The translations under genes were made by a program, and so were the position numbers. DNA of 64,000 nt. It comes from Paramagnetospirillum magnetotacticum MS-1 (lineage in GTDB: Bacteria > Pseudomonadota > Alphaproteobacteria > Rhodospirillales > Magnetospirillaceae). This document shows positions 19,457 through 32,393 of the stretch, piece by piece (position 1 is the first letter of the stretch; each line of letters begins with the position of its first letter). Location: assembly GCF_000829825.1 (NCBI RefSeq), contig NZ_JXSL01000028.1, positions 62,001-126,000 of the forward strand, given 5' to 3'. Under the pieces are notes generated by a model. That model saw only the letters and a list, made by a program, of their open reading frames with translations. It was not told the DNA's origin and searched no databases.

Positions 19457-20482
19457 TTAACCCTGGTTCGGCAGCCAGCCGAAAGCGGTCAGAACGCTTG
19501 CGGTCAGCACCAGCCAGAACAGCGAGAACGGCAGGAACACCTTCCAACCCAAACGCATCAGCTGGTCATAGCGATAACGTGGGAAGGTGGCACGCACCCA
19601 CAGGAAGACGAACATCACCAGGCAGATCTTAAGCACGAACCAGATCAGACCGGGAATGGGCAGCCAGCCCAGGAACGGAGGAGCCATCCAGCCGCCCAGG
19701 AACAGGATGGAGGTCATGGCCCCCATCATCAGCATGTTGGCGTATTCACCCAGGAAGAACAGGGCGAAGGTCATGGCCGAATATTCGACGTTGTAGCCCG
19801 CCACCAACTCGGCTTCCGCTTCGGGAAGATCGAAGGGGGCGCGATTGGTCTCGGCCAGACCGGAGATGATGAACAAGATGAACAGCGGGAAGTGGGGAAC
19901 CACGAACCACAGCTTGCTCTGGGCCATCACCACGTCCGACAGGTTCAGCGAACCCACGGTCAGCAGCACCGAGATCAGGATGAAGCCGATGGAAACTTCA
20001 TAGGACACCATCTGCGCCGCCGATCGAAGGCCGCCCAGGAAGGCGTATTTGGAGTTGGACGCCCAGCCCGCCATGATGATGCCGTAGACGCCGAGCGACG
20101 AGATGGCGAAGAGGTAGAGCACGCCCACATTGATGTCGGACAGCACCCAGCCCTTGTCGAAGGGGATCACCGCCCAGGCCACCAGGGCCAGGAAGAAGGT
20201 GAGCATGGGCGCGCCCACGAACACCGCGCGATTGGCGGAGGTCGGCAGCACCGTCTCCTTGACGAACAGCTTCAGGCCGTCGGCCATGGGCTGCAGCAGG
20301 CCGAAGGGTCCAACCACGTTGGGTCCCTTGCGCAGTTGCATGGCGCCGATGACCTTGCGCTCGGCATAGGTGAGGTAAGCCACCGCGATCAGGAGCGGCA
20401 GGACGATGGCGACGATCTGCAGAACGATGATCAGCAGACGCCACACGAAGGGGGGCAGCAGCCCGGTCAGAAGGTCAACCAT
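19457..20482 (-). CDS. nuoH: NADH-quinone oxidoreductase subunit H
   Basis: Membrane subunit (341 residues, about eight or nine helices) that forms much of the quinone chamber. Conserved segments are [20 protein letters not shown] near the N-terminus and [25 protein letters not shown], rich in acidic residues of the E-channel. The start at 20482 (MVDLLTGLL) lies inside the last codons of nuoG, an 8-bp overlap (ATGGTTGA); an earlier in-frame start would add a basic, non-membrane stretch and a larger overlap. Confidence 0.96.
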   Translation of the reverse strand: MVDLLTGLLPPFVWRLLIIVLQIVAIVLPLLIAVAYLTYAERKVIGAMQLRKGPNVVGPFGLLQPMADGLKLFVKETVLPTSANRAVFVGAPMLTFFLALVAWAVIPFDKGWVLSDINVGVLYLFAISSLGVYGIIMAGWASNSKYAFLGGLRSAAQMVSYEVSIGFILISVLLTVGSLNLSDVVMAQSKLWFVVPHFPLFILFIISGLAETNRAPFDLPEAEAELVAGYNVEYSAMTFALFFLGEYANMLMMGAMTSILFLGGWMAPPFLGWLPIPGLIWFVLKICLVMFVFLWVRATFPRYRYDQLMRLGWKVFLPFSLFWLVLTASVLTAFGWLPNQG

Positions 20483-22550
20483 GGGTCCCCGTCTTCTTGT
20501 GCTTGTGGTTGCAACCACCGCCGAAGGCTGCCGTGCATTCCGCCATGGTCTTGGAGGCGCGGCTGATCGGGTCGGTCTGATAGAAATTGTCGATATTGCT
20601 CACCAGGGCGCCGCTCTCCAGGCTGCCCTCGGCGCCGAACGCGGCGCCCCAGGCGGCGGGGGTGACGGAGCCGATGGCGGCGAATACCGGACTGGCCTTG
20701 GCCAGACGCTCGCGCACGGCTTTCAGCGAGTCATAGGGCAAGGTCGTCTTGCCCAGTTCCTCGGACAGGGCGCGGACGATGCGCCAATCCTCCTTGGCCT
20801 CGCCCGGCGGGAACACCGCCAGACGGGTCTGTTGCGCGCGGCCTTCCAGATTGACGAAGGTGGCGCTCTTTTCCGTGTAGGCGGCACCCGGCAGGATGAC
20901 GTCGGCGCGATGCGCCCCGGCATCGCCGTGGGAGCCCTGATACACCACGAAGGCGTCGCCCAGGGCCTTCATCTCCACCTCGTCGGCACCGATCAGGAAC
21001 ACCACCGCGATATCGCCCTTATGGGCGCCGTCGACGATGTGATCCACGTCGCGCCAGCCCTGGCCCGGCACGAAGCCGAGATCCAGACCACCGACGCGGG
21101 CGGCCGCCGTGTGCAGCACGTTGAAGCCGTTCCAGCCGTCCTTGATCAGACCAGCGGCATCGGCCAGCTTGCGGGCCAGCCCCAGGATCACCGCACCATC
21201 GGCACGCGACAGGGCACCCTGGCCGAGGATCAGGGCGGGCTTCTTGGCGTTCTTCAGAACCTCGAAGAAGGGATGGCTGCCATCGGCCACGGCCTTGAGA
21301 ATGGCGGCGTCATCGCCCAGATGCTCGTACTTGTAGGTCAGGTCGCCCTTATGGCCGATGCGGGCCACCTTGAAACCGCCCTTCTGCCAGCGCTTGCGGA
21401 TGCGGGCGTTGAGGACCGGATTTTCCTTGCGCGGATTGGAGCCGATGATCAGCAGGGCGTCGGCCTCTTCGATCCCGGCAGCACTGCTGTTGAACAGGTA
21501 GGAAGCGCGCACGCTGGCGTCCAGCTTGGCGCCGTCCTGGCGGCAGTCGATGGCCTGGGAGCCCAGCGCGGCCAGCAGATCCTTGTAGGCCACCATGGTC
21601 TCGGCATCGGCCTGATCACCGGCGATGGCGGCAATCTTGGTTCCGGCTGCCTTCACCTTGGCGGCGATGGCGGCGAAGGCCTCGGCCCAGGTGGCGGGGA
21701 CCAGCTTGCCGTCCTTACGCACATAGGGCTTGTCGAGGCGCTGGCGCTTCAGACCGTCGCATGCGAAGCGCGAGCGGTCGGACAGCCATTCCTCGTTCAC
21801 GTCCTCGGCGACTCGCGGCAGGATGCGGATGACCTCGTTGCCGCGGGTGTCCACCCGGATATTCGAGCCCAGCGCGTCCATGGCGTCGATGCTCTCGGTC
21901 TTCTTCAGCTCCCAGGCGCGGTAGGTATAGCTGGCCGGCTTGTTGGTCAGCGCGCCCACCGGGCACAGATCGATGAGATTGCCCGACAATTCCGACGACA
22001 CCGCCGCATTGACGTAGCGGCCGATCTCCAGATGCTCGCCCCGGCCCAGGCCGCCCAGGACGGGCGTGCCAGCGATCTCGGAGATGAAGCGGACGCAGCG
22101 GGTGCACTGGATGCAGCGCGTCATCATGGTCTGGACCAGCGGACCGTAATCCTTGTCCGGAATGGCGCGCTTGCCTTCCTTGCAGCGGTTCTTGTCGGAC
22201 CCATAGGCCATGGCCTGGTCCTGCAAGTCACACTCGCCGCCCTGATCGCAGATGGGGCAATCCAGGGGATGGTTGAGCAGCAGGAATTCCATCACGCCCT
22301 GACGCGCCTTGCGCACGCCCGGCGTGTTGGTCTTCACCACCATGCCTTCGCCCACCGGCATGGCGCAGGACGCCACCGGCTTGGGCATCTTTTCCACTTC
22401 CACCAGGCACATGCGGCAATTGCCCGCGATGGCCAGACGCTCGTGGTAGCAAAAGCGGGGAATCTCGATGCCGAGCTGGTCGGCGGCCTGGATGATGGTC
22501 GTCCCGGCCTCGACTTCGATTTCCCTGCCGTCAATGGTCAGTTTGGGCAT
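20475..22550 (-). CDS. nuoG: NADH-quinone oxidoreductase subunit G
   Basis: Large peripheral subunit (691 residues) with a [2Fe-2S] and several [4Fe-4S] clusters. The N-terminal domain shows [19 protein letters not shown], then [14 protein letters not shown], and the cluster-rich [16 protein letters not shown]. The rest is a molybdopterin-oxidoreductase-like domain without cofactor. The protein ends in a Cys/His/Lys-rich tail around [11 protein letters not shown] whose role is unknown. Order and length fit alphaproteobacterial complex I. Confidence 0.96.
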   Translation of the reverse strand: MPKLTIDGREIEVEAGTTIIQAADQLGIEIPRFCYHERLAIAGNCRMCLVEVEKMPKPVASCAMPVGEGMVVKTNTPGVRKARQGVMEFLLLNHPLDCPICDQGGECDLQDQAMAYGSDKNRCKEGKRAIPDKDYGPLVQTMMTRCIQCTRCVRFISEIAGTPVLGGLGRGEHLEIGRYVNAAVSSELSGNLIDLCPVGALTNKPASYTYRAWELKKTESIDAMDALGSNIRVDTRGNEVIRILPRVAEDVNEEWLSDRSRFACDGLKRQRLDKPYVRKDGKLVPATWAEAFAAIAAKVKAAGTKIAAIAGDQADAETMVAYKDLLAALGSQAIDCRQDGAKLDASVRASYLFNSSAAGIEEADALLIIGSNPRKENPVLNARIRKRWQKGGFKVARIGHKGDLTYKYEHLGDDAAILKAVADGSHPFFEVLKNAKKPALILGQGALSRADGAVILGLARKLADAAGLIKDGWNGFNVLHTAAARVGGLDLGFVPGQGWRDVDHIVDGAHKGDIAVVFLIGADEVEMKALGDAFVVYQGSHGDAGAHRADVILPGAAYTEKSATFVNLEGRAQQTRLAVFPPGEAKEDWRIVRALSEELGKTTLPYDSLKAVRERLAKASPVFAAIGSVTPAAWGAAFGAEGSLESGALVSNIDNFYQTDPISRASKTMAECTAAFGGGCNHKHKKTGTHG

Positions 22551-22566
22551 TGGGTCTTCTCTCTTC

Positions 22567-23849
<1,283 letters not shown>

Positions 23850-23850
<1 letters not shown>

Positions 23851-24458
23851 CAGGCCTTCCCCCCCTCGAACTTCAATTCGGTCAGACTGGTGGGACCACC
23901 TGCCGGGCACGAGAACTGACGACCGTTCTGGGGACCGGGCTTGGGCGTCTCGCCCCGCTTGAAGGCTTCCAGCACCGCCTTGGTGGTTTCGGCCGAAAGG
24001 TCCTCGTAGTAGTCGTCGTTGATCTGCATCATGGGCGCATTGACGCAGGCGCCCAGGCATTCCACCTCGGACAGGGTGAACTTGCCGTCGGCGGTCATCT
24101 CGCCGAACTCGACACCCAGCGCGGCCTTGGCGGCGGCCACCACTTCGTCGGAGCCCCTGAGCATGCAGGGCAGATTGGTGCAGACCTGGACGTGGAAGGT
24201 GCCCACGGGCTTGCGGTTATACATGGTGTAGAAGGTCGCCACCTCCTCCACCCGGATGGGGGCCATGTCCAGCATCTCCGCGATGACTTCCATGGCGGCG
24301 CGGCTGACCCAGCCTTCCTGGCGCTGAGCCAGATCCAGCAGCGGCATCACCGCGCTCTGCTGGCGGCCAGCGGGATACTTGGCGATGAAGACCTTGGCCT
24401 TCTCCAGGTATTCGGGGGTGAAAGCGAAGCTTTCCGGTTCGTAGGAGTGATTGCTCAT
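23850..24458 (-). CDS. nuoE: NADH-quinone oxidoreductase subunit E
   Basis: Thioredoxin-fold subunit (202 residues) with cluster N1a. The four Cys ligands are seen in VCTNLPC and [11 protein letters not shown]. The N-terminal helical domain includes [17 protein letters not shown]-terminal extension of about 35 residues ending in [11 protein letters not shown], longer than in E. coli, is common in alphaproteobacteria and mitochondria. The start at 24458 overlaps the nuoD stop (ATGA). Confidence 0.95.
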
Positions 24459-25633
24459 CGGTCGATCTCGCCGAAAACGATGTCGATGGAGCCGATATTG
24501 GCCACCACGTCGGCCAGCATGTGTCCCTTGGACATCATGTCCAGCGCCTGCAGGTGTACATATCCCGGCGGACGGATCTTGCAGCGATAGGGCTTGCCGG
24601 TGCCGTCGGCGATCAGATAGACGGCGAACTCGCCCTTGGGCGCCTCGATGGCGGTATAGGTCTCGCCAACGGGGACGCGGAAGCCCTCGGTGAACAGCTT
24701 GAAGTGATGGATCAGCGATTCCATCGAGGTCTTCATCTCGGCGCGCTTGGGCGGCGTGACCTTGTTGTCCTCGATTCGGACCGGGCCGCCAGGCATCTTG
24801 GCGATGCACTGCTTCATGATCTTGATGGATTCGCGCATTTCCAGCACGCGGACCAGATAGCGGTCGTAGCCGTCACCGTTCTTGCCCACCGGAATGTCGA
24901 ATTCCATCTGGTCGTAGACTTCGTAGGGCTGCGCCTTGCGCAGATCCCAGGCGATGCCCGAAGCGCGCAGATTGGGTCCCGTAAAGCCCCAGTCCAGGGC
25001 CTGCTCGGCGGTCACGGTGCCGATATCGACCACACGCTGCTTGAAGATGCGGTTGTCGGTGGCCAGGGTCTCGATGTCGTCCAGCACAGCCGGGAAGGTC
25101 TCGCACCACTCGGCGATGTCTTCCAGGAGACCATTGGGCAGATCGGCGGCGACACCGCCCGGACGGTAGTAATTGGCGTGCAGGCGGGCACCGCAGACAC
25201 GCTCGTAGAACTCCATCAGCTTCTCGCGCTCTTCGAAGCCGTAGAGCAGCGGAGTCATGCCGCCCACGTCGAAGATGAACGCGGTGACGTTCAGCAGATG
25301 GTTCAGGATGCGGCCGATCTCATCGTACAGAGTGCGGATGAATTTGGCGCGCATCGGAATGTCGATGCCCAGCAACCGCTCCGTGGCCAGCACGAAGGCA
25401 TGCTCCTGGTTCATGGTGCCCACATAGTCCAGGCGATCGAAATAGGGTGTCGCCTGGAGGTAGGTCTTGTGCTCGATCAGCTTCTCGGTGCCGCGATGCA
25501 GCAGGCCCACATGGGGATCGGCGCGGTCCACGACCTCGCCCGACATCTCGAGGATCAGGCGAAGCACGCCGTGCGCCGCCGGATGCTGCGGGCCGAAATT
25601 GATGGTGTAGCTCTGGATCTGGGATTCGGCCAT
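24455..25633 (-). CDS. nuoD: NADH-quinone oxidoreductase subunit D
   Basis: 49-kDa-type subunit (392 residues) that forms the quinone site with NuoB. The family signature near the N-terminus, [14 protein letters not shown], carries the quinone-proximal His; [14 protein letters not shown] and [15 protein letters not shown] follow. It is not fused with NuoC, unlike in E. coli. The ATG at 25633 begins MAESQIQSY; one base separates it from the nuoC stop. Confidence 0.96.
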   Translation of the reverse strand: MAESQIQSYTINFGPQHPAAHGVLRLILEMSGEVVDRADPHVGLLHRGTEKLIEHKTYLQATPYFDRLDYVGTMNQEHAFVLATERLLGIDIPMRAKFIRTLYDEIGRILNHLLNVTAFIFDVGGMTPLLYGFEEREKLMEFYERVCGARLHANYYRPGGVAADLPNGLLEDIAEWCETFPAVLDDIETLATDNRIFKQRVVDIGTVTAEQALDWGFTGPNLRASGIAWDLRKAQPYEVYDQMEFDIPVGKNGDGYDRYLVRVLEMRESIKIMKQCIAKMPGGPVRIEDNKVTPPKRAEMKTSMESLIHHFKLFTEGFRVPVGETYTAIEAPKGEFAVYLIADGTGKPYRCKIRPPGYVHLQALDMMSKGHMLADVVANIGSIDIVFGEIDR

Positions 25634-25634
25634 C

Positions 25635-26234
25635 TCAGTTCGCCTTCTCGTCACCGGGCAGCATCCCCGGCCCTTCCCAGGGCGACAGGAAGTCAAAGCT
25701 GCGGAAATCCTGGGTCAGCTTCACCGGCTCGTAGACAACGCGCTTGGTCTCGTCGTCGTAGCGCATCTCCACATAGCCGGTCAGCGGGAAGTCCTTCCTG
25801 AGCGGATGACCCTCGAAACCGTAATCGGTGAGAATGCGGCGCAGGTCCGGGTGATCGGAGAACAGCACGCCGTACATGTCCCACACTTCGCGCTCGAACC
25901 AGCCAGCCGAGCTGAACACGGCGGTGGCGGACGGCACGGCGGTCTCCTCATCGGTGGCGACCTTCACGCGGATCCGCTGGTTATGCTTCATGGACAGCAG
26001 GTGATAGACCACGTCGAAGCGGCTTTCGCGCCCCGGCCAGTCCACGCCGCACACATCCACCAGCTGCTTGAACAGACAGCCCGCGTCGTCCTTCAGGAAG
26101 CTCAGCACCTTGACGATGGAGGCGGCCTTGACGGTGAGCGACAGCTCGTCACAGCGATTGACTTCGGTTCCCAGCACATCCTGGGGCAGGGCTTGGGCGA
26201 TGTAGTCACCCAGATCCTTCAGCGCTTGCGTCAT
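25635..26234 (-). CDS. nuoC: NADH-quinone oxidoreductase subunit C
   Basis: 30-kDa-type peripheral subunit of complex I (199 residues). The conserved signature [27 protein letters not shown] is split here as EREVWDMYG and [24 protein letters not shown]. It lacks redox centres and supports the NuoD/NuoB junction. It lies 22 bp after nuoB, with nuoD directly following. Confidence 0.96.
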   Translation of the reverse strand: MTQALKDLGDYIAQALPQDVLGTEVNRCDELSLTVKAASIVKVLSFLKDDAGCLFKQLVDVCGVDWPGRESRFDVVYHLLSMKHNQRIRVKVATDEETAVPSATAVFSSAGWFEREVWDMYGVLFSDHPDLRRILTDYGFEGHPLRKDFPLTGYVEMRYDDETKRVVYEPVKLTQDFRSFDFLSPWEGPGMLPGDEKAN

Positions 26235-26256
26235 CTTGGGGTTTCCCTCTTCGGCG

Positions 26257-26823
26257 CTATCGGAGGATGGAGCCGGTGCGGCGGATCTTCTTCTGCAGCT
26301 GCAGGATGCCGTACATCAGCGCTTCAGCCGAGGGCGGGCAGCCCGGCACATAGATATCCACCGGCACGATGCGGTCGCAACCGCGCACCACCGAGTAGGA
26401 ATAGTGATAATAGCCGCCGCCATTGGCGCACGAGCCCATGGAGATCACCCAGCGCGGCTCGGCCATCTGGTCATAGACGCGGCGCAGAGCCGGGGCCATC
26501 TTGTTGGTCAGCGTGCCAGCCACGATCATCAGATCGCTTTGGCGCGGGCTGGGGCGGAAGACGACGCCGAAGCGGTCCATGTCATAGCGCGAACAGCCCG
26601 CATGCATCATTTCCACGGCGCAACAGGCCAGACCGAAGGTCATGGGCCAAAGCGAGCCGGTACGGGCCCAGTTGACCACGGCATCAACAGAGGCCAGGAC
26701 GAAGCCCTTGTCGGAAATCTCGGTGGTAACGGCCTTAAGCAGCGCGTCCTGGGCCGGGCCAGGAGGCAGCGCCGCCGCGTGGTCGGGCGACAAAATGCCG
26801 CCGGTGCCGGGGTTCACTCCCAT
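26257..26823 (-). CDS. nuoB: NADH-quinone oxidoreductase subunit B
   Basis: PSST-type subunit carrying the terminal cluster N2, which reduces quinone. The tandem cysteines are seen in [12 protein letters not shown], with further ligands in [11 protein letters not shown] and [12 protein letters not shown] chose the ATG at 26823 (188 residues) because AAAGGGAG lies seven bases upstream; the ATG at 26844 would add seven residues and overlap nuoA by 31 bp without a visible ribosome-binding site. With the chosen start the overlap with nuoA is 10 bp. Confidence 0.94.
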   Translation of the reverse strand: MGVNPGTGGILSPDHAAALPPGPAQDALLKAVTTEISDKGFVLASVDAVVNWARTGSLWPMTFGLACCAVEMMHAGCSRYDMDRFGVVFRPSPRQSDLMIVAGTLTNKMAPALRRVYDQMAEPRWVISMGSCANGGGYYHYSYSVVRGCDRIVPVDIYVPGCPPSAEALMYGILQLQKKIRRTGSILR

Positions 26824-27179
26824 TCCAGGGCTCCCTTTCGCCATTCATAGATGAAGCCGATGGTCAGCACGCCCAAGAACACCATCATGGACCAGAAGCC
26901 GAACATGCCGATCTTGCCCAGGGCGACCGCCCACGGGAACAGAAAGGCCACTTCCAGATCGAAGATGATGAACAAGATGGCGACGAGGTAGAACCGGACC
27001 TCGAACCGGGAACGGGCGTCGCCAAAGGCGTCGAAGCCGCATTCATAGGCCGTGGCCTTTTCGGTGTCGGGTTTCTGGCGCGCCACGATCCAAGATCCCC
27101 CGACGCAGATCGCCGAAATCGCGATGGCGATGCCGAGGAAAATCAGGATCGGCAGATATTCGAGCAGCCAAGCTTCCAT
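26814..27179 (-). CDS. nuoA: NADH-quinone oxidoreductase subunit A
   Basis: Three-helix membrane subunit (121 residues) next to the quinone chamber and first gene of the nuo operon. It carries the family loop [27 protein letters not shown] with the conserved Cys in YECG. The ATG at 27179 is preceded by TAGGG at a suitable distance. The promoter must lie in the 230-bp gap up to the tRNA-Asp gene; no strong sigma-70 match was singled out. Confidence 0.96.
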   Translation of the reverse strand: MEAWLLEYLPILIFLGIAIAISAICVGGSWIVARQKPDTEKATAYECGFDAFGDARSRFEVRFYLVAILFIIFDLEVAFLFPWAVALGKIGMFGFWSMMVFLGVLTIGFIYEWRKGALEWE

Positions 27180-27412
27180 CGTCCCTGCCCTACCAAGAGG
27201 TGCCAATCAGGAGGAAGCCCCGGCGTTTCGTGCCGTCGCACGTCCGTCACCGGCCGGTGTCCGAGCTGCAAAGCAAGAGATCGACCTGTGGGATGAGCGA
27301 CTTTGGCGAACGCGCCGAACGGGTACCCCCTCCTGCAACATACCAAAAGACCGCAGACACCCCCGCCCGCAACCGCACCAGCCCCTCGCTCGGCGATCGG
27401 TCTCAGGCGGGA

Positions 27413-27489
<77 letters not shown>

Positions 27490-27616
27490 CCGCAGCCACC
27501 CGCGTGGGTAGGCGTGGTGTAATCCACCCCCCAAGGCCTGTCAAGCAAACAAGGCCGCATTCAAATGCCATTTTGCACTTGCTAAACGGTCTAAATGCTG
27601 ACTCTGGGAGATGGAT

Positions 27617-27692
27617 TGGTGGGCGGTGACGGGTTCGAACCGCCGACATCCTGCGTGTAAAGCAGGCGCTCTACCAGCTGAGCTAACCGCCC
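27617..27692 (-). tRNA. tRNA-Val (TAC)
   Basis: A 76-nt cloverleaf on the minus strand. Acceptor GGGCGGT pairs with a CACCGCCC end, CCA is encoded, and the anticodon loop TTTACAC lies between CCTGC and GCAGG, so the anticodon is TAC (valine). It lies about 127 bp upstream of tRNA-Asp on the same strand and downstream of the hup terminator. Confidence 0.96.
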
Positions 27693-27736
27693 GGTAGGCA
27701 GGTTCTAGGATGGCTGCGCGTTTTGGGCAAGCCCTT

Positions 27737-27769
27737 AAAACAAAACCGGCCGCCTTAAGGGGCAGCCGG
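27737..27769 (-). terminator. intrinsic terminator of hup
   Basis: On the minus strand CCGGCTGCC and GGCGGCCGG form a 9-bp stem (one G-T pair) with loop CCTTAA, followed by TTTTGTTTT. It starts 28 bp after the hup stop. Confidence 0.88.
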
Positions 27770-27796
27770 TGCAACGTACTTTCGAGAAGGCACCCC

Positions 27797-28069
27797 TTAC
27801 TGGATGCCGTCCTTCAGGCCCTTGCCAGCCTTGAACTTCGGCTGCTTGGAGGCCGGAATCTTGATCTTTTCGCCGGTGCGGGGATTACGGCCCTCGGACG
27901 CCGCGCGCGACGCGACGGCAAAGGTGCCAAAACCGACCAGACGAACCTCATCGCCGCCCTTGAGCGCGGAGGTAATGGCTTCGAAAACACCGTCCACGGC
28001 CTTAGCCGCATCGGCCTTGGACAAGCCAGCGGCACCAGCCACAGCCGTCACGAGATCGTTCTTGTTCAC
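27797..28069 (-). CDS. hup: DNA-binding protein HU
   Basis: Nucleoid protein of 90 residues (MNKNDLVTAVAGAAGLSKADA), forming dimers that bend DNA. It shows the flexible beta-arm region with NPRTGEKIKIPA, including the conserved Pro that intercalates into DNA, and the GFGTFAVASRAAREGRNP-like signature. It stands alone between lon and two tRNA genes, as in many alphaproteobacteria, with its own terminator downstream. Confidence 0.96.
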   Translation of the reverse strand: MNKNDLVTAVAGAAGLSKADAAKAVDGVFEAITSALKGGDEVRLVGFGTFAVASRAASEGRNPRTGEKIKIPASKQPKFKAGKGLKDGIQ

Positions 28070-28234
28070 CTGAGGACCCCCTTCGTTATACCGACAAAGA
28101 TAGCCAGCAACACCGCCTATCGAATTAGACCGAGGCAGTCTAATTCAGCCCATCGAATAAGGTCAATGCGCAATCGGTAAAAAATGGCGGCTTTGCTGGC
28201 ATACAAGCCCCCGCCGCAGCATCCATACATATGC

Positions 28235-28264
28235 AAAATCGGCGGTTTCCAAAGGAAACCGCCG
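28235..28264 (-). terminator. intrinsic terminator of lon
   Basis: A perfect 11-bp inverted repeat CGGCGGTTTCC / GGAAACCGCCG with a 3-nt loop, followed on the minus strand by ATTTT, 32 bp after the lon stop. It is a strong candidate in position and stem quality, with a short U-tract. Confidence 0.85.
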
Positions 28265-28296
28265 ACTTTGGCCTAAAAAAATACCCGCAAGAAGGG

Positions 28297-30708
28297 TCAG
28301 TGGGTGACCAGCCCTCCGGCCGCTACCTCACCATCCTTGGCGGGTTTGGCCTCGGCAACTTCGGTGGGTTCGTCCCATTCGATGGCCACCGGCATGTGAA
28401 CCAGGGCGTGGGTCAGAGCCTCGTCGGCGGTGGACACCGGAATGATGACCAGCCCCTTCTTCACGTTATCGGGAATCTCGGCCAGATCCTTCTCGTTCTC
28501 CTTGGGGATGAGAACGGTCTTGATGCCGCCCCGCAGAGCGGCCAGCAGCTTTTCCTTCAAACCGCCGATGGGCAGGACCCGGCCGCGCAGTGTAATCTCG
28601 CCGGTCATGGCCACATCCCGGCGCACCGGAATGCCGGTCAGCACCGAGACGATGGTGGTGCACATGGCGATACCGGCCGAGGGACCATCTTTGGGGGTGG
28701 CGCCTTCGGGGACGTGGACGTGAATGTCGCGCTTCTCGAACACCGTCGGCTTGATGCCAAAGCTGACCGAGCGGGACCGCACATAGGAGCGGGCCGCCTG
28801 CACGGATTCCTGCATCACGTCACCCAGCTTGCCCGTATGGCTGAACGTGCCCTTGCCCGGCATGCTGACCGCCTCGATGGTCAGCAATTCGCCGCCCACC
28901 TCGGTCCAGGCCAGACCGGTCACCACGCCGACCATGTCCTGCTCCTCCACCTCGCCAAAGCGATAGCGGTGGATACCGGCATACTTTTCCAGATTGCGCG
29001 GCGTCACGGCGACCTTGGTCTTGGCCGTGGAAACGATTTCCTTGACCGCCTTGCGGGCCAGATTGGCCAGTTCACGCTCCATATTGCGCACGCCCGCCTC
29101 GCGGGTGTAGTAGCGCACGATATGGCGCAGCGCCTCGTCGCTGATGGACCATTCGCCCTTGCGCAGGCCCGCCGCCTTGATGACCTTAGGCAACAGGTGG
29201 CGCTTGGAGATTTCCACCTTCTCGTCCTCGGTATAGCCCGACAGACGAATGATCTCCATGCGGTCCAGCAGGGGCTGGGGCATGCGCATGGTGTTGGCGG
29301 TGGTGACGAACATCACGTCCGAGAGGTCGTAATCCACCTCCAGGTAATGGTCGTTGAAGGTGGCGTTCTGCTCGGGGTCCAGAACTTCCAGCAGGGCCGA
29401 CGCCGGATCGCCGCGCCAATCGGCGCCCAGCTTGTCGATCTCGTCGAGCAGGAACAACGGGTTCGAACTCTTGGCCTTCTTCATGCCCTGGACGATCTTG
29501 CCGGGCATGGAGCCGATATAGGTGCGGCGGTGACCGCGCACCTCGGCCTCATCGCGGACGCCGCCTAAGCTCATGCGCACGAAGTTGCGCCCCGTCGCCT
29601 TGGCGATGGACTTGCCCAGGCTGGTCTTACCCACGCCGGGCGGGCCGACCAGGCACAGGATGGGCCCCCGCACCTTGTCGGTGCGGATCTGCACGGCGAG
29701 ATATTCGAGGATGCGTTCCTTGACCTTCTCCAGACCGTAATGGTCGGCATTGAGAACCGTCTGGGCCAGCTTGACGTCCTTCTTGACCTTGGTGCGCTTC
29801 TTCCACGGAATGGTCAGCAGCCAGTCCAGGTAATTGCGCACCACGGTGGCCTCGGCCGACATGGGGCTCATGGATTTGAGCTTCTTCAGCTCGGCCAGGG
29901 CCTTCTCGCGCGCCTCGGCGGTCAGTTTGGTCTTGGCGATGCGTTCTTCCAGCTCGGCGGTTTCGTCCTTGCCGTCGTCGCCCTCGCCCAGTTCCTTCTG
30001 AATGGCCTTCAGCTGTTCGTTCAGATAGTACTCGCGCTGGGTCTTCTCCATCTGCCGCTTGACGCGGTTGCGGATCTTCTTTTCCACCTGAAGGACACCG
30101 ATTTCGCCCTCCATGTAGGAATAGACCCGCTCCAGACGCTCGGAAATCACCTCGACCTCGAGCAGTTCCTGCTTTTCCGCGATCTTCAGCGCCAGATGGG
30201 AGGCGACGGTGTCGGCCAACTTGGCCGCGTCCTCGATCTGATTGACCGAGACCAGAACCTCAGGGGGAATCTTCTTGTTCAGCTTGATGTACTGCTCGAA
30301 CTGGCTGACCACCGAGCGCGACAGCGCCTCCAGCTCCTGCTGGTCGCCTTCGCGTTCGTCCACCACCTCGGCGGTGGCCTGGAAGAAGGCGTCGTTCTCG
30401 GTAAAGCCGGTGATGCGGGCGCGCTTGCCGCCCTCGACCAGCACCTTGACGGTACCGTCGGGCAGCTTGAGAAGCTGCAGCACGGTGGACACCGTGCCCA
30501 CCGAATAGATGTCGTCAGTGGTGGGATCGTCCTGGGCGGCGTTCTTCTGGGCGACCAGCAGGATCTGCTTGTCTTCCCGCATGACGTCTTCCAGGGCGCG
30601 AACCGACTTTTCCCGGCCGACGAACAGCGGAACGATCATGTGGGGGAAAACGACGATGTCCCTGAGCGGAAGGACGGGGAAAACATCGCCAGAAGGAAGA
30701 TCAACCAT
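28297..30708 (-). CDS. lon: ATP-dependent protease Lon
   Basis: AAA+ serine protease that degrades damaged and regulatory proteins. The 803-residue protein has an N-terminal substrate domain ([16 protein letters not shown]), Walker [14 protein letters not shown], Walker [12 protein letters not shown], and the C-terminal Ser-Lys protease domain with the catalytic Ser in [11 protein letters not shown]. Full-length. It is downstream of clpX but separated by a terminator and 250 bp, so it is probably transcribed from its own promoter, possibly heat-shock responsive. Confidence 0.97.
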   Translation of the reverse strand: MVDLPSGDVFPVLPLRDIVVFPHMIVPLFVGREKSVRALEDVMREDKQILLVAQKNAAQDDPTTDDIYSVGTVSTVLQLLKLPDGTVKVLVEGGKRARITGFTENDAFFQATAEVVDEREGDQQELEALSRSVVSQFEQYIKLNKKIPPEVLVSVNQIEDAAKLADTVASHLALKIAEKQELLEVEVISERLERVYSYMEGEIGVLQVEKKIRNRVKRQMEKTQREYYLNEQLKAIQKELGEGDDGKDETAELEERIAKTKLTAEAREKALAELKKLKSMSPMSAEATVVRNYLDWLLTIPWKKRTKVKKDVKLAQTVLNADHYGLEKVKERILEYLAVQIRTDKVRGPILCLVGPPGVGKTSLGKSIAKATGRNFVRMSLGGVRDEAEVRGHRRTYIGSMPGKIVQGMKKAKSSNPLFLLDEIDKLGADWRGDPASALLEVLDPEQNATFNDHYLEVDYDLSDVMFVTTANTMRMPQPLLDRMEIIRLSGYTEDEKVEISKRHLLPKVIKAAGLRKGEWSISDEALRHIVRYYTREAGVRNMERELANLARKAVKEIVSTAKTKVAVTPRNLEKYAGIHRYRFGEVEEQDMVGVVTGLAWTEVGGELLTIEAVSMPGKGTFSHTGKLGDVMQESVQAARSYVRSRSVSFGIKPTVFEKRDIHVHVPEGATPKDGPSAGIAMCTTIVSVLTGIPVRRDVAMTGEITLRGRVLPIGGLKEKLLAALRGGIKTVLIPKENEKDLAEIPDNVKKGLVIIPVSTADEALTHALVHMPVAIEWDEPTEVAEAKPAKDGEVAAGGLVTH

Positions 30709-30779
30709 GCTGCCTCATTCACGCCGGCGGGACGCCCAACCGGGCCGGCCCGTCTTTGTACAGTAACCCTTACAGGCTC

Positions 30780-30809
30780 TAGCTGGGACGGATTCCGCCC
30801 CTCGTCAAG
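30780..30809 (-). promoter_or_regulatory. candidate RpoH-type promoter upstream of lon
   Basis: On the minus strand CTTGAC (30809-30804) is followed after about 15 bases by TCCCAGCTA, a partial match to sigma-32 promoters (CTTGAAA ... CCCCATNT). It lies about 75-100 bp upstream of the lon start. The -10 match is incomplete; this is a hypothesis based on lon being heat-inducible in other bacteria. Confidence 0.3.
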
Positions 30810-30897
30810 CCATGTCCGATGATTCTAGTGTCTTATCGGGGGTGTCCGCAATGCACATTTTGGCCCCAGACCGATGCGAACCACTAGGATTTGTGGG

Positions 30898-30933
30898 AAA
30901 AGCGAAGGGCGGGCCCCCATAAGGAGCCCGCCC
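30898..30933 (-). terminator. probable terminator of clpX
   Basis: Downstream of clpX on the minus strand GGGCGGGCTCC pairs with GGGGCCCGCCC (11 bp, one G-T) around a 5-nt loop. The following tract TTCGCTTTT is only moderately U-rich. Confidence 0.7.
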
Positions 30934-30960
30934 CTGCCGATTTTTCACCTCTCGCAGGCC

Positions 30961-32229
30961 CTAAGCGCTGGAGCCCACGTCTTCGCGGCGTTCGGAGTAG
31001 ATGTAGAGCGGCTTGGCGCGACCCTCCACCACTTCCTTGTTGATCACCACCTCGTCCACGGCATCGAGGCCGGGCAGGTCGAACATGGTGTCGAGCAGGA
31101 TGGTTTCCATGATGGAACGCAGCCCGCGCGCGCCGGTCTTGCGGGCGATAGCCTTCTCGGCGATGGCCTTCAGCGCGTCGTCTGAGAAGGACAGACGGGT
31201 GTCCTCCATCTCGAACAGGCGCTGATACTGCTTCACCAGGGCGTTCTTGGGCTTGGACAGGATATCGATCAGGGCGTCGACGTCCAGATCCTCGAGCGTC
31301 GCCAGAACCGGCAGACGGCCGACGAATTCCGGGATCAGTCCGAACTTCAGCAGATCCTCGGGCTCGACTTCCCGCAGGATCTCGCCGGTGCGGCGCTCGT
31401 CGGGGCCGCGCACATCGGCGCCGAAGCCGATGGAGGTGCCCCGCCCGCGAGAGCCGATGATCTTTTCCAGACCCGAGAAGGCGCCGCCGCAGATGAACAG
31501 GATATTGGTGGTATCCACCTGCAGGAATTCCTGCTGGGGATGCTTGCGCCCACCCTGGGGCGGCACCGAGGCGACGGTGCCCTCCATGATCTTCAGCAAG
31601 GCCTGCTGAACGCCCTCGCCCGACACGTCGCGGGTGATGGACGGGTTGTCGGACTTGCGGCTGATCTTATCCACTTCGTCGATATAGACGATACCGCGCT
31701 GGGCCCGCTCCACATTGTATTCGGCGGCCTGCAGCAGCTTCAGGATGATGTTCTCCACGTCCTCGCCCACGTAACCGGCTTCGGTCAGGGTGGTGGCGTC
31801 GGCCATGGTGAAGGGCACGTCCAGGATGCGGGCCAGGGTCTGGGCCAGCAGGGTCTTGCCGCAGCCGGTGGGGCCGATCAGCAGGATGTTGGACTTGGCC
31901 AGCTCGACTTCATTGTTGTTCTTGCCGCCGTGCTGAAGGCGCTTGTAGTGGTTGTGGACGGCGACCGACAGCACCTTCTTGGCATGGCCCTGGCCGATGA
32001 CATAGTCATCGAGCACCTGGCAGATGTCCTTGGGGGTCGGCACGCCATCACGCGAACGCACCAGATGGGTCTTGTGCTCTTCGCGGATGATGTCCATGCA
32101 CAGCTCGACGCATTCATCACAGATGAACACGGTCGGCCCGGCGATAAGCTTCCTCACCTCGTGCTGGCTCTTTCCGCAGAACGAGCAGTACAGAGTGTTT
32201 TTGGATTCGCCGCTCGTGGACTTGGTCAT
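30961..32229 (-). CDS. clpX: ATP-dependent Clp protease ATP-binding subunit ClpX
   Basis: AAA+ unfoldase that delivers substrates to ClpP. The 422-residue protein starts with a C4 zinc-binding domain (CSFCGKSQ ... CDECVELC), then Walker [16 protein letters not shown], pore loop [10 protein letters not shown], Walker [11 protein letters not shown], sensor residues and the IGF-type ClpP-binding loop region near IGFGAD. Complete. It follows clpP on the same strand, separated by a terminator, as in related alphaproteobacteria. Confidence 0.97.
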   Translation of the reverse strand: MTKSTSGESKNTLYCSFCGKSQHEVRKLIAGPTVFICDECVELCMDIIREEHKTHLVRSRDGVPTPKDICQVLDDYVIGQGHAKKVLSVAVHNHYKRLQHGGKNNNEVELAKSNILLIGPTGCGKTLLAQTLARILDVPFTMADATTLTEAGYVGEDVENIILKLLQAAEYNVERAQRGIVYIDEVDKISRKSDNPSITRDVSGEGVQQALLKIMEGTVASVPPQGGRKHPQQEFLQVDTTNILFICGGAFSGLEKIIGSRGRGTSIGFGADVRGPDERRTGEILREVEPEDLLKFGLIPEFVGRLPVLATLEDLDVDALIDILSKPKNALVKQYQRLFEMEDTRLSFSDDALKAIAEKAIARKTGARGLRSIMETILLDTMFDLPGLDAVDEVVINKEVVEGRAKPLYIYSERREDVGSSA

Positions 32230-32324
32230 CGAAACTCCATTGGATCAGGGGGCCGCACCGCACCCGCGAAATCATGTTAGACACAGCCCGCCACGCCAGA
32301 CAACGACAATTCTGTCATGACTGC

Positions 32325-32374
32325 AAAAGGAAACGGCCGGGCTGATCCCCCTGGTCCAAGGGATCGGCCCGGCC
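32325..32374 (-). terminator. intrinsic terminator of clpP
   Basis: On the minus strand GGCCGGGC-GATCCC pairs with GGGATC-GCCCGGCC (one bulged base) across a 10-nt loop, followed by GTTTCCTTTT. It lies 20 bp after the clpP stop and 95 bp before clpX begins. Confidence 0.8.
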
Positions 32375-32393
32375 GCTTATGCCCGAACGGAAC